Assembly: GCF_003259835.1 (NCBI RefSeq)
Contig: NZ_QLMI01000002.1
Location: 248,001-312,000 of the forward strand
Source: Flavobacterium aquaticum
GTDB taxonomy: Bacteria; Bacteroidota; Bacteroidia; Flavobacteriales; Flavobacteriaceae
Direction: 5' to 3'
DNA: 64,000 nucleotides
Notes under the pieces: generated by a model
Databases searched by the model: none
Told to the model about the DNA's origin: nothing
Seen by the model: the letters and a program-made list of their open reading frames with translations, nothing else
Made by a program: the position numbers and the translations under genes
Shown here: piece after piece, positions 37,159-45,826 of the stretch
Position numbering within the stretch: position 1 is the stretch's first letter
Layout: the number at the start of each line of letters is the position of its first letter

Positions 37159-38526
37159 ATGAAAAAATTACTTCTTTTTGTATTTGCTTTTTCGAGTTTT
37201 ACCTTTGCACAAGATAAATTCACGCGAATTGATAGTTTATTGAACTATTTAAACGAAAACAACAAATTCATGGGTTCATTAACCATTCGTGAAGGTGAAA
37301 ATGTGGTTTTCAATAAAGCGTATGGGTTTGCCGATATAGAAAAAAACAGCAAAGCCGATCGTTTAACACGTTATAAAGTAGGTTCGATTTCTAAAACTTT
37401 TACAGCTGTGATGGTAATGCAATTGATTGAAGAGAAAAAACTAACCTTGCAAACCAAATTAAATCGTTTTTATCCAAAAATTAAAAATGCAGAAAAGATT
37501 TCGATTTACGATTTATTGCATCACAGAACGGGAATTGTGGATTATGTAAATCAGGATGCTAGTTTTCATGCTTCTTTGGACAAAAAACACTCTAAAGAAG
37601 ATATTTTAAAAGTAATCACTGCATTTAAATCTAATTTTGAACCTGGAAGTAAATACGAGTACAGCAATTCAAATTTCTTCATTTTAGGTTGTATTATCGA
37701 AAAACTGACCAAAAAATCATACGAGGAAAATTTACAAAATCGAATCGTTAAAAAAGCGGAATTGGGAACATTTGAAAACAAAACCGAAATGACGGACAAA
37801 GGTGCTGTGACTAAAAAAGTTTTTGTTCCAACCACATATTATAAAGAAGAAGCTACGAATACAGCAAACAAAGAAAGTTATTCCTATTATTTTGATGGAA
37901 CAAATTGGGTAAAATCGTTAGAAAATAATAATTCGATTGCATTTGCTTCAGGTGGAATCACTTCAACTCCAGCCGATTTAACTAAGTTTATCCATGCCCT
38001 TTTTGAAGGAAAATTAGTTAGCCCAACTTCTTTAGACCAAATGAAAGAAATTAAAGAAGGGTACGGAAAAGCGTTAATTCAGTTTCCTTTTGGTGAAAGA
38101 CGTTTTTACGGTCATGGCGGAAGAATTGAAAATTTCAGTTCGATGTTAGGTTATTATCCAACCGAAAAATTGAGTTTTTCTTTGATTTCAAATGGAGATA
38201 ATTATGTTCAAAACGATATCATCATTGGAATTTTGAGTATTTATTACAAAATGCCGTTTCCGTTTCCACAATTCATGAAAATGGATAAAGCAGAATTAGC
38301 AAAATTCACTGGAACTTATGCTTCAAAAGACATTCCTTTAAAAATTACCGTTTCTGAAAAGAATGGCGAATTATCAGCACAAGCAACAGGACAAGGCGCT
38401 TTTCCTTTGACATTCAAAGAAGAAACTACTTTTGTCTTTGCAGCAGCCGGAATTGAAATGGTTTTTGGTGATAAGTCATTTGTGTTAATTCAAGGCGGAA
38501 TGAAATTTAACTTTACAAAAGAATAA
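37159..38526 (+). CDS. Serine hydrolase, beta-lactamase / penicillin-binding class C type
   Basis: The 455-residue periplasmic protein has a signal peptide ending SSFTFAQ. The active-site motifs are SISK (in YKVGSISKTFTAVMV), YSNSN (in YEYSNSNFFILG) and HGG (in FYGHGGRIENFSS). The C-terminal 90 residues form a separate beta-rich domain of the type often found after such hydrolases. The physiological substrate may be a peptide or peptidoglycan fragment; beta-lactam resistance should not be assumed. The next gene starts 2 bp after its stop. Confidence 0.92.
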   Translation: MKKLLLFVFAFSSFTFAQDKFTRIDSLLNYLNENNKFMGSLTIREGENVVFNKAYGFADIEKNSKADRLTRYKVGSISKTFTAVMVMQLIEEKKLTLQTKLNRFYPKIKNAEKISIYDLLHHRTGIVDYVNQDASFHASLDKKHSKEDILKVITAFKSNFEPGSKYEYSNSNFFILGCIIEKLTKKSYEENLQNRIVKKAELGTFENKTEMTDKGAVTKKVFVPTTYYKEEATNTANKESYSYYFDGTNWVKSLENNNSIAFASGGITSTPADLTKFIHALFEGKLVSPTSLDQMKEIKEGYGKALIQFPFGERRFYGHGGRIENFSSMLGYYPTEKLSFSLISNGDNYVQNDIIIGILSIYYKMPFPFPQFMKMDKAELAKFTGTYASKDIPLKITVSEKNGELSAQATGQGAFPLTFKEETTFVFAAAGIEMVFGDKSFVLIQGGMKFNFTKE

Positions 38527-38528
38527 AG

Positions 38529-39239
38529 ATGCAAAACACTATCGCTACCATCAAAAGCATTACCAATAGCAAATATCTCGATATCATTGGAGTAGTTTTG
38601 GTGGTGGGCGTTTCGGTGTATTTAGAATATTACAAAACCACTTACGATTTTAGTTTTGACGGAAAGAATTACTCGTTTTACTTGGGTTATTTTTCCATTC
38701 TAAACACGTGCTTATCGATGATGGCGACTCGATTGGTTACCAAGAAAAACAATATTGGGAATTTAATCAGCACTTGTAACACCTTATTAAGCGGAAGTAT
38801 CGATTATCTTTTAGGAAATATTGGTGCGATTTTAACGTATCCTGTTTCGTTTTTTGGAAACTATTTTGCGTTCCGAATTTGGAAAAAGAAACAATATTTG
38901 AATGCTATTGACGGTATCTTTTTCCGAAATATGGCAATTGGTTTATTGCTTTCGTTAGTATTGAATTACATTGCCTTCACAATATTCTCAGACAAAGCGA
39001 TTGATTGGAAATTGTTTTTCGCCATAGCTATTCCAGCCGGAATTAGTTTTGGTGGCACCTTTAATATAGGTAGAATGTATCCCGACAATTGGATTAATTG
39101 GCAAGTGTATAATTTATTCAAGATTGTACAAAATGTAATGCTGATGAACATTGCCAACACTGCAAAATATGTGTTTTATATGTTCAATGCGATTTTGGGT
39201 TACATTACTTGGAAGGATGATAAAGCGAAACAATTATAA
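38529..39239 (+). CDS. PnuC-like membrane protein
   Basis: The 236-residue protein has about seven membrane segments. The patterns GSIDYLLGNIGAILTYPVSF and the C-terminal YMFNAILGYITWKDDK recall the PnuC vitamin transporter family, in which the last helix also ends G-x3-W. The similarity is moderate and I do not assign a substrate. It is translationally close to the serine hydrolase and converges on the LacI gene with a 6-bp overlap. Confidence 0.65.
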   Translation: MQNTIATIKSITNSKYLDIIGVVLVVGVSVYLEYYKTTYDFSFDGKNYSFYLGYFSILNTCLSMMATRLVTKKNNIGNLISTCNTLLSGSIDYLLGNIGAILTYPVSFFGNYFAFRIWKKKQYLNAIDGIFFRNMAIGLLLSLVLNYIAFTIFSDKAIDWKLFFAIAIPAGISFGGTFNIGRMYPDNWINWQVYNLFKIVQNVMLMNIANTAKYVFYMFNAILGYITWKDDKAKQL

Positions 39240-40256
39240 CCTTCTTGTAGATTCTCTCTTACGCAACTCCGTTTTAATCACCACGGTTTGCGGTTGGTAA
39301 AACTCGTCTTTAGAATTCAATTTGTGAATTAATAATTCGGCAGCTTTGGCTCCAATTTCTGGTGCGTGTTGGCTCACGGTTGATAAACTCGGCGTTAATC
39401 GTCTTGACCAAACACCATCAGCAAAACCAATAATATTTAATTCTTGTGGTATTTTGATTCCTTGTTTTAGTGCCATTCGCATAGTCATGGTGGAACTGTG
39501 TTCGTCTAAGGCAAAAACAGCATCCATTTTTTTTGAAGAAATTAAGGTTTGTAGTTTTACATCAAAATCTTCAATAGCAGTTTCAAGAACAATCAAACCT
39601 TCGTCAATTGACATTTTAGCATCTGTGAGAGCTTTTTTATAACCTTCAAATCGTAATTTTCCAACACTCAAATTATTTACAGTCGAAAGCAAAGCTATTT
39701 TTTTACTTCCTAATTTAATCAAATGAGTCGTAGCATCGTAAGCCGAATCAAAATCATCTACGACTACTTTATCGCAATTGATACCATCGGCTACTCTATC
39801 AAACATAACAATAGGTGTTCCACTGTTTATAATATCTTTAAAATGTTTGTACTCTTTTAAAGATTGCGTTTCTTCGGCAATAGCCACAATAAAACCATCA
39901 ATAGTTCCATTGTTCAGCATATCCATTACTTGTTGTTCTTTATTGAAAGATTCGTTTGAAATTCCAGTAATAACATTATATCCTTTCTCCAAAGCTATTT
40001 TTTCAATTCCACTAAAAACTTTCGCAAAAAAAGGATTCAATATATTAGGTATAATTACACCAATAGTATTTGTACGTTGATTTTTTAAGTTCTTGGCAAT
40101 ACTATTTGGTTTGTAATTCTTTAAAGCGGCATACTCTTGAATTTTTATTTTGGTAGCTTCACTGATTTCTGGGCTATCGCTTAATGCTTTAGAAACTGTA
40201 GAAATTGATACACCAAATTCGAGAGCTATTTGTTTTAGAGTTGCTTTTGCTTTCAT
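39234..40256 (-). CDS. LacI family transcriptional regulator
   Basis: The 340-residue regulator has the N-terminal LacI helix-turn-helix (ATLKQIALEFGVSISTVSKAL, in two parts), the hinge helix region KPNSIAKNLK and a periplasmic-binding-protein-like effector domain (TIGVIIPNILNPFFAKVFSGI). No sugar catabolic genes are adjacent, so the regulon is unknown. A weak TATTTTTA box lies about 25 bp upstream on its strand. Confidence 0.93.
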   Translation of the reverse strand: MKAKATLKQIALEFGVSISTVSKALSDSPEISEATKIKIQEYAALKNYKPNSIAKNLKNQRTNTIGVIIPNILNPFFAKVFSGIEKIALEKGYNVITGISNESFNKEQQVMDMLNNGTIDGFIVAIAEETQSLKEYKHFKDIINSGTPIVMFDRVADGINCDKVVVDDFDSAYDATTHLIKLGSKKIALLSTVNNLSVGKLRFEGYKKALTDAKMSIDEGLIVLETAIEDFDVKLQTLISSKKMDAVFALDEHSSTMTMRMALKQGIKIPQELNIIGFADGVWSRRLTPSLSTVSQHAPEIGAKAAELLIHKLNSKDEFYQPQTVVIKTELRKRESTRRL

Positions 40257-40377
40257 AGATAAAAGTTAAGAGGTAAAAATAGTGTATTTCTGGAATTTAA
40301 AAAAACAACTTTAAATGAATTTTAGTTAAGCAAATGATGTTTAACAAATTAGAAAAAATAATATTTTCAAAAAGGGG

Positions 40378-40408
40378 TTTGCAATTCTAATAATTAATTG
40401 TACTTTTG
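40378..40408 (+). promoter_or_regulatory. Promoter of the rplM ribosomal protein operon
   Basis: TTTG, exactly 19 bp, then TACTTTTG: a full match to the flavobacterial housekeeping consensus. The short leader begins with TCCCTTTATTGGGA, a small hairpin. Confidence 0.85.
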
Positions 40409-40453
40409 CACTCCCTTTATTGGGAATGGAATGTTTAATTTAAATTAATTATT

Positions 40454-40909
40454 GTGAACACATTAAGCTACAAAACAGTATCAGCCAACAAAGCAACTGC
40501 AGACAAGCAGTGGATTGTTGTGGACGCTGAAGGGCATAACTTAGGTCGTTTATCTACAAAAGTAGCGATGCTTTTAAGAGGTAAATACAAACCAAGTTAT
40601 ACACCGCACGTTGATTGTGGAGATAACGTAATTGTTATCAACGCAGAAAAAATCAACCTTACTGGTAACAAGTTAGATGACAAAACGTACATCAGACACA
40701 CAGGTTACCCAGGAGGTCAAAGAAGTTTAACTGCTAGAGTAATGCAACAAAAAAATCCTGCATTATTAGTAGAAAAAGCTATCAAAGGAATGTTACCTAA
40801 AAACAAATTAGGTGCTGAATTATTCCGCAATTTAAATGTATATGTAGGGTCTGAGCACAAACATGCGGCTCAATCACCTAAAACCGTTAACCTAAACGAT
40901 CTTAAGTAA
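40454..40909 (+). CDS. rplM: 50S ribosomal protein L13
   Basis: The 151-residue protein matches L13 (WIVVDAEGHNLGRLSTKVAMLLRGK, split across two motifs, and KMLPKNKLG-like text here GMLPKNKLGAELFRNL). Initiation is from GTG, the only suitable codon before the conserved N-terminus. The stop overlaps the rpsI start by one base, so the two are translationally coupled. Confidence 0.97.
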   Translation: MNTLSYKTVSANKATADKQWIVVDAEGHNLGRLSTKVAMLLRGKYKPSYTPHVDCGDNVIVINAEKINLTGNKLDDKTYIRHTGYPGGQRSLTARVMQQKNPALLVEKAIKGMLPKNKLGAELFRNLNVYVGSEHKHAAQSPKTVNLNDLK

Positions 40910-41295
40910 TGGGAGTTATTCACAAAATCGGTAGAAGAAAATGCGCTGTTGCACGTGTTTATGTTTCAGAAGGAACAGGAAAAATCACTGTAAACAAAAG
41001 AGAATTCACTAACTACTTCCCAACTGCAACTTTACAGTACAAAGTTTTACAACCAATGTCTATGACAGAAAATGTATCAAACTTTGACGTTAAAGTAAAC
41101 GTATATGGTGGTGGTTCAACAGGACAAGCAGAAGCTGTAAGAATGGCTATTGCTAGAGCAATGTGTGAAGTTGAGGCTGAAAACAGAGCTATCCTTAAAC
41201 CAGAAGGATTATTAACAAGAGATCCTAGAATGGTTGAACGTAAAAAATTCGGTCAGAAAAAAGCACGTAAGAGATTCCAATTCTCAAAACGTTAA
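40909..41295 (+). CDS. rpsI: 30S ribosomal protein S9
   Basis: The 128-residue protein has the S9 hallmarks IGRRKCAVARVYV, GGGSTGQAEAVRMAIARA and the basic tail ending KKARKRFQFSKR, which reaches toward the P-site tRNA. It is coupled to rplM. Confidence 0.98.
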   Translation: MGVIHKIGRRKCAVARVYVSEGTGKITVNKREFTNYFPTATLQYKVLQPMSMTENVSNFDVKVNVYGGGSTGQAEAVRMAIARAMCEVEAENRAILKPEGLLTRDPRMVERKKFGQKKARKRFQFSKR

Positions 41296-41369
41296 TATTC
41301 GATATTTATCAGAATATATTTTCAGATTTATTTTTACAATTAAAATTGAATTAAAAACAAAGTTGTCGA

Positions 41370-41450
41370 TATTCCTTGTAAAAAGGGAATTAGTTTAGCA
41401 TCTAAATTTTCAAGACTAACGCAAGTGACTACTTGAAAATTGCTAATCAC
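41370..41450 (+). ncRNA. Structured leader upstream of rpsB (candidate S2 autoregulatory leader)
   Basis: Within the 175-bp rpsI-rpsB gap a compact fold is visible. AATTTTCAAG (41405-41414) pairs perfectly with CTTGAAAATT (41432-41441). It is extended across a 5-base 5' bulge by TTAGC (41395-41399) with GCTAA (41442-41446). The tip contains C-GCAA-G, a GNRA-type tetraloop. A smaller stem, ATTCC with GGAAT, precedes it. Together with its place before rpsB this suggests a ribosomal-protein leader, but covariation cannot be checked here. Confidence 0.55.
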
Positions 41451-41470
41451 GGAACGTAAACTATTACACA

Positions 41471-42232
41471 ATGGCAAACAAAATTGACGTTAAAGAGTTA
41501 TTAGAAGCAGGTGTACATTTCGGACACATGACTCGTAAATGGGATCCAAACATGGCTCCTTACATTTATATGGAGCGTAATGGTATTCATATCATTAACC
41601 TATATAAAACTGCAGCTAAAATTGAAGAAGCTAACGAAGCTTTGAAAAAAATTGCTGCTTCTGGTAGAAAAGTATTATTCGTTGCTACCAAAAAACAAGC
41701 GAAAGATATCGTCGCTGAAAAAGCAGCAGCTTGTAACATGCCTTACATCACTGAAAGATGGCCAGGTGGTATGTTAACTAACTTCGTAACTATCCGTAAA
41801 GCTGTTAAAAAAATGGCTTCTATTGATAGAATGAAGAAAGACGGTACTTTCATGACTTTATCTAAAAAAGAAAGATTACAAGTTGATCGTTTAAGAGCTA
41901 AGTTAGAGAAAAACTTAGGTTCAATTGCAGATATGTCTAGATTACCAGCTGCATTATTCGTAGTTGACGTAAAAGCTGAGCATATCGCTGTTAAAGAAGC
42001 TCAAAAATTAAACATTCCAGTGTTCGCAATGGTAGATACGAATTCGGATCCACGTCCAATTGATTTCGTAATTCCTGCAAATGACGATGCTTCTAAATCA
42101 ATTGAAAAAGTTTTATCATTAGTTTCTTCTGCTATCGTAGAAGGTCTTTCTGATAGAAAAGTTGAAAAAGATGAATTACCAGCTAAAGAAGTAGAAGCTA
42201 CTGAAGCTCCTGCTACTGAAACTGAAGCATAA
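41471..42232 (+). CDS. rpsB: 30S ribosomal protein S2
   Basis: The 253-residue protein has the S2 signatures LLEAGVHFGHMTRKWDPNM (with the start VKEL) and RWPGGMLTNFVTIRKAV. It carries a C-terminal Ala/Glu/Thr-rich extension of about 25 residues, common in Bacteroidota. It is followed by tsf, the standard partner, with an inverted-repeat element between. Confidence 0.98.
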   Translation: MANKIDVKELLEAGVHFGHMTRKWDPNMAPYIYMERNGIHIINLYKTAAKIEEANEALKKIAASGRKVLFVATKKQAKDIVAEKAAACNMPYITERWPGGMLTNFVTIRKAVKKMASIDRMKKDGTFMTLSKKERLQVDRLRAKLEKNLGSIADMSRLPAALFVVDVKAEHIAVKEAQKLNIPVFAMVDTNSDPRPIDFVIPANDDASKSIEKVLSLVSSAIVEGLSDRKVEKDELPAKEVEATEAPATETEA

Positions 42233-42240
42233 ATAAATTA

Positions 42241-42335
42241 ATTCCAAGAATTAAATTCCAAATTCCAAACTTGTTCTAACTTTTCGTTAGCAATTTAGTA
42301 AAATTGGAATTTGGGATTTAGTAATTGGAATTTTT
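42241..42335. repeat. Inverted-repeat (gene-less) element between rpsB and tsf
   Basis: TAAATTCCAAATTCCAA on the left and the inverse TTGGAATTTGGGATTTA on the right match in 16 of 17 bases. Flanking ATTCCA words extend the similarity. The loop of about 30 bases holds a small stem CTAAC with GTTAG. The arms are built from repeated ATTCCAA words. Confidence 0.7.
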
Positions 42336-42368
42336 ACTTTTATAAACAACAAATAAAAAAAATACAAA

Positions 42369-43190
42369 ATGGCAAATATTACTGCTGCAGACGTAAATAA
42401 ATTAAGAACTATCACTGGTGCTGGAATGATGGATTGCAAGAAAGCATTAGTGGAGGCTGAAGGAGATTTCGATTTAGCTATCGAAAACTTAAGAAAAAAA
42501 GGTCAAAAAGTAGCTGCTAACCGTTCAGATAGAGAATCTACTGAAGGAGCTGCTGTTGCTGTTATCAATGCTGATAATACTGCTGGAGTTGCAATCACTT
42601 TAAACTGTGAAACTGACTTCGTAGGTAAAAATGAAGCATTCGTAAAATTAGCAAACGATTTAGCTAACCAAGCATTAAACTTCGCTACTAAAGAAGAATT
42701 ATTAGCTTCTGATTTCAACGGAATCACTGTTGCTGAAAAATTAATCGAGCAAACTGGCGTTATTGGAGAAAAAATCGAAATCGGTGCTTTTGAAAAATTA
42801 GAAGGCGCTTTCGTAGGATCTTACATCCACGCTGGTAAAATTGCTACTTTAGTATCTTTATCTGCTAACGTTGCTGGTGCTGACGAAGCTGCTAAAAACG
42901 TTGCAATGCAAGCTGCTGCTATGAACCCAATCGCTTTAAACGAAGCTGGTGTTGATGCTGCAATCATTGAAAAAGAAATCGAAATCGCTAAAGAGCAATT
43001 AAGAGCTGAAGGTAAACCAGAAGCAATGTTAGATAACATTTCTAAAGGAAAAATCCAACGTTTCTACAAAGACAATACTTTAGTAAACCAAGATTACATC
43101 AAAGATGGCTCTATGAGCGTTGCTGCTTATATTAAATCTGTAGATGCTAACTTAACTGTTACTGGATTTAGTAGAGTTGCTTTAGGATAA
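42369..43190 (+). CDS. tsf: Translation elongation factor Ts
   Basis: EF-Ts recycles EF-Tu by nucleotide exchange. The 273-residue protein starts with the UBA-like KLRTITGAGMMDCKKALVEAEGD and contains the core TDFVGKNEAF. C-terminal sequences include QRFYKDNTLVNQDYIKDG. It is the last gene of the ribosomal cluster and is followed by a strong terminator. Confidence 0.98.
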   Translation: MANITAADVNKLRTITGAGMMDCKKALVEAEGDFDLAIENLRKKGQKVAANRSDRESTEGAAVAVINADNTAGVAITLNCETDFVGKNEAFVKLANDLANQALNFATKEELLASDFNGITVAEKLIEQTGVIGEKIEIGAFEKLEGAFVGSYIHAGKIATLVSLSANVAGADEAAKNVAMQAAAMNPIALNEAGVDAAIIEKEIEIAKEQLRAEGKPEAMLDNISKGKIQRFYKDNTLVNQDYIKDGSMSVAAYIKSVDANLTVTGFSRVALG

Positions 43191-43211
43191 TTTCCTAATT
43201 CAAAATATATA

Positions 43212-43243
43212 AAAACTTCAATCTTAGGGTTGAAGTTTTTTTT
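43212..43243 (+). terminator. Terminator after tsf
   Basis: AAAACTTCAA and TTGAAGTTTT pair perfectly around an 8-base loop, followed by a T run. Confidence 0.9.
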
Positions 43244-43259
43244 TATGTTATAATTCGCC

Positions 43260-43267
43260 TACTTTTG
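43260..43267 (+). promoter_or_regulatory. Promoter -7 box of the queuosine-precursor transporter gene
   Basis: TACTTTTG lies 14 bp before the ATG and matches the consensus. Confidence 0.55.
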
Positions 43268-43281
43268 ATAAAACAATTGCT

Positions 43282-43935
43282 ATGTTTCAAAGAAGAAAAG
43301 ATATAATTTACGTTGTTTTAGCAGGGATTTTTATCACCAATGCTTTAGTAGCGGAATTAATTGGCGGAAAACTAATATATATTGGCGATGTAGTCATGAG
43401 TTTAGGGATTTTACCTTGGCCTATTGTGTTTATCACTACCGATTTAATCAACGAATATTTTGGTGAAAAAGGAGTAAAAAAACTATCCTTTATAACAGCC
43501 GGATTAATTGCTTATACTTTTTTCCTGCTACTAATTGGACTTCAGATTCCAGCGGTAAAAGGCGACGAATTAATTACTGACGAACAATTTTCTGCCGTTT
43601 TTGGACAAAGTATGTGGATTATCGTTGGAAGCATCACCGCTTTTTTAGTGTCACAATTAATTGATGTTACCATTTTTCACTTTGTAAAAAACCGAACAGG
43701 TAAAAAAATGATTTGGCTAAGAAGTACAGGTTCAACCGTAATTTCGCAACTTTTTGATAGCTTCATCGTTCTAGGTATTGCTTTTTGGCTACCTGGCAAA
43801 ATTGATACTAAAATGTTCATTGCTTCAGCATTAACAGGTTATACAGTGAAATTGTTAATAGCTATTGGACTTACTCCTTTAATTTATTTAGGTCATTATT
43901 TAATAGAAAAATACTTAGCCAAAGATGGAAAATAA
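43282..43935 (+). CDS. Queuosine precursor transporter (YhhQ/VUT family)
   Basis: The 217-residue protein has about six membrane segments and the family motifs PWPIVFITTDLINEYFGEKG (catching the conserved D and NEYFG) and STVISQLFDSFIVLGIAFW. YhhQ-type proteins import preQ0/preQ1. This fits the presence of queG elsewhere in the window. No preQ1 aptamer is visible in the short leader. It overlaps tag by 11 bp. Confidence 0.9.
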   Translation: MFQRRKDIIYVVLAGIFITNALVAELIGGKLIYIGDVVMSLGILPWPIVFITTDLINEYFGEKGVKKLSFITAGLIAYTFFLLLIGLQIPAVKGDELITDEQFSAVFGQSMWIIVGSITAFLVSQLIDVTIFHFVKNRTGKKMIWLRSTGSTVISQLFDSFIVLGIAFWLPGKIDTKMFIASALTGYTVKLLIAIGLTPLIYLGHYLIEKYLAKDGK

Positions 43936-44485
43936 AAAACGATGCGCTTGGTGCGAAAAAGACGATCTATACCGAAATTATCATGATAACGAATGGGGAA
44001 AACCCGTTTATGACGATGAAACAATATTCGAATTTTTGATTTTGGAAACGTTTCAAGCGGGATTGAGTTGGTATACTGTTTTAGCAAAAAGAGAAAACTT
44101 CAGAAAAGCATTCGATAATTTTAATCTAAAAAAAATAGCGAATTATTCAGAAGATAAAATGGCAAAATTAGCTGAAGATGCTGGAATTATCAGAAACAAA
44201 TTAAAAATCAAAGCAACTGTTACCAATGCACAAGCTTTTATAAAAGTGCAGGAAGAATTTGGAAGTTTCTCTACATACATTTGGGGATTTGTTGATGGAA
44301 AACCTATCGACAATAAACCTAACACTTTAAGTGAAGTAAAATCCACAACACCAATTTCAGATGCTTTAAGCAAGGATTTGAAAAAACGCGGATTCAAATT
44401 TGTAGGTTCAACCGTTATGCACGCACACATGCAAGCTACAGGAATGGTGAATGATCATGTTGTAGATTGCCACACAAGAAAATAA
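43925..44485 (+). CDS. tag: DNA-3-methyladenine glycosylase I
   Basis: The 186-residue enzyme removes 3-methyladenine from alkylated DNA. It has the start [20 protein letters not shown] with zinc Cys and His, the catalytic-pocket text [20 protein letters not shown] and the C-terminal [17 protein letters not shown], which supplies the remaining zinc ligands. It overlaps the upstream transporter gene and is followed 4 bp later by the VF530 gene. Confidence 0.96.
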   Translation: MENKKRCAWCEKDDLYRNYHDNEWGKPVYDDETIFEFLILETFQAGLSWYTVLAKRENFRKAFDNFNLKKIANYSEDKMAKLAEDAGIIRNKLKIKATVTNAQAFIKVQEEFGSFSTYIWGFVDGKPIDNKPNTLSEVKSTTPISDALSKDLKKRGFKFVGSTVMHAHMQATGMVNDHVVDCHTRK

Positions 44486-44489
44486 AATT

Positions 44490-44702
44490 ATGAATAACGA
44501 CCCACTTCACGGAAAATCTTTAAAAACAATTGTAGAACAATTGGTTGACTTTTATGGTTTTGATACTTTGGCAGAGCTCATTAATATAAACTGTTTTAAG
44601 GAAAATCCTTCTATAAATTCAAGTTTAAAATTCTTAAGAAAAACCGATTGGGCAAGAAAAAAAGTAGAGGAATTGTATGTGAGAACGTTGCCGAAGTTTT
44701 AA
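44490..44702 (+). CDS. VF530 family small DNA-binding protein (DUF2132)
   Basis: The 70-residue protein matches the VF530 family: [20 protein letters not shown] and [20 protein letters not shown]. The family has a SAP-like helical fold and is described as DNA-binding; its biological role is unknown. It is probably co-transcribed with tag and converges on aat with a 4-bp overlap. Confidence 0.88.
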   Translation: MNNDPLHGKSLKTIVEQLVDFYGFDTLAELININCFKENPSINSSLKFLRKTDWARKKVEELYVRTLPKF

Positions 44703-45334
44703 GATTTCAACACCATCAAAAAATCTTCTCTTTCAATTTCTACACAACCTAAACTCGCTAAATGATCATTATAGACTTGACAATCTAACAAATGATAATT
44801 GGCTAATTCCAATTGTTTTGCTAAAGCAATGAAAGCAAATTTACTTGCGTTTGGTACTTTTGAAAACATACTTTCACCACAAAAAACGTGACCTAAATCA
44901 ACACCATACAATCCACCAACTAATTCGTCATCTTGCCAAACTTCTACACTTTTTGCGATACCTAATTCGTGAAATTTGCAATAGGCTTCTACCATATTAT
45001 CGGTAATCCAAGTGCCTTGCTGGTCTTTTCTAGAAATTTTTTTACAGTTTAGAATTACGTCTCTAAAAGCAGTATTAAATGTAACTTTAAATTTTCTTTG
45101 ATTGATGATATTTCGCATGCTTTTCGAAATCTTCAAATCTTCAAAAAACAACACCATTCGCTCTGGCGGACTCCACCACAAAATAGGTTCATCATTTTCA
45201 AACCATGGAAATATTCCTGATTTATAAGCCAAAAGTAATCGCTCGGGAGACAAATCACCTCCAACAGCTACAATCCCTTCTGGAGAAGCCATTTCTATTG
45301 GTGGAAAATATAATTCTTTGGTTAAAAAATACAT
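44699..45334 (-). CDS. aat: Leucyl/phenylalanyl-tRNA-protein transferase
   Basis: Aat adds Leu or Phe to proteins with N-terminal Arg or Lys, creating N-degrons. The 211-residue protein has [39 protein letters not shown] (read in parts), [14 protein letters not shown] and [19 protein letters not shown]. Length is normal for the Bacteroidota form. Upstream lies a repeat element with a terminator for the DUF3127 gene. Confidence 0.96.
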   Translation of the reverse strand: MYFLTKELYFPPIEMASPEGIVAVGGDLSPERLLLAYKSGIFPWFENDEPILWWSPPERMVLFFEDLKISKSMRNIINQRKFKVTFNTAFRDVILNCKKISRKDQQGTWITDNMVEAYCKFHELGIAKSVEVWQDDELVGGLYGVDLGHVFCGESMFSKVPNASKFAFIALAKQLELANYHLLDCQVYNDHLASLGCVEIEREDFLMVLKS

Positions 45335-45340
45335 CTTTTG

Positions 45341-45432
45341 AGAAAAAAGAAGAAAGAAGATAGAGAAAAGAAAAAACCATTCTTACTTTATTCTGAATGG
45401 TTTCTTTGTTCTTGACTCTTTCTTCTATAATC
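45341..45432. repeat. Inverted-repeat (gene-less) element between aat and the DUF3127 gene
   Basis: AGAAGAAAGA (45348-45357) and TCTTTCTTCT (45417-45426) are perfect 10-bp inverted words within longer purine-rich arms. They enclose the terminator hairpin. Confidence 0.5.
45374..45403 (-). terminator. Terminator after the DUF3127 gene
   Basis: AAACCATTC and GAATGGTTT form a 9-bp stem, with a T run on the minus strand. Confidence 0.8.
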
Positions 45433-45434
45433 TA

Positions 45435-45815
45435 TTAAAAAGGTAAATCGTCGTGTTCTTCTTCGTTAAAGTTGGTTGCTGGTTCAAAAGCTGCTGCTGG
45501 TGGCATTGGAGGCATTTGAGGTGCTGCCGCTGGAGCTTCTGCTTGAACTTTTTCAATTCTCCAACCTTGGATAGAGTTAAAATATTTAGTTTCTCCTTGC
45601 GGATTTACCCATTCTCTTCCTCTTAAATTGATAGACACTTTTACTTGTTCTCCAACATTATAATTGTTTAACAAATCGGTTTTATCTTGTGCAAACTCAA
45701 TCAAAATGTGTTGAGGATATTGCTCTTCTGTAGTCACTACAAGCTCTCTTTTTTTGAAAGAAGCACTTACTTGTTGTACAGGATTAATTAATTTTACTCT
45801 TCCTAAAACTTCCAT
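45435..45815 (-). CDS. DUF3127 family protein (OB-fold, single-strand-binding-like)
   Basis: The 126-residue protein matches DUF3127, Bacteroidota proteins with an SSB-like OB fold. Features are GRVKLINPVQQVSASFKKRELVV, LIEFAQDKTDLLNNY and VKVSINLRGREWVNPQGETKYFNSI (read in parts), then a Pro/Ala-rich linker and an acidic tip EEEHDDLPF like the protein-binding tip of SSB. The role is not established. I chose the ATG before EVLGRVK since upstream residues are not conserved-looking and would overlap the preceding gene. Confidence 0.87.
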   Translation of the reverse strand: MEVLGRVKLINPVQQVSASFKKRELVVTTEEQYPQHILIEFAQDKTDLLNNYNVGEQVKVSINLRGREWVNPQGETKYFNSIQGWRIEKVQAEAPAAAPQMPPMPPAAAFEPATNFNEEEHDDLPF

Positions 45816-45826
45816 AATACTAAAAT

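Noticed and set aside
37159..38526. Serine hydrolase as an antibiotic-resistance beta-lactamase
   Set aside because: The motifs fit the broad class C/PBP-like family with an extra C-terminal domain; nothing specific to resistance is seen.
43240..43281. preQ1 riboswitch before the queuosine-precursor transporter
   Set aside because: The leader is about 15-40 bases and lacks the stem and A-rich tail of a preQ1 aptamer.
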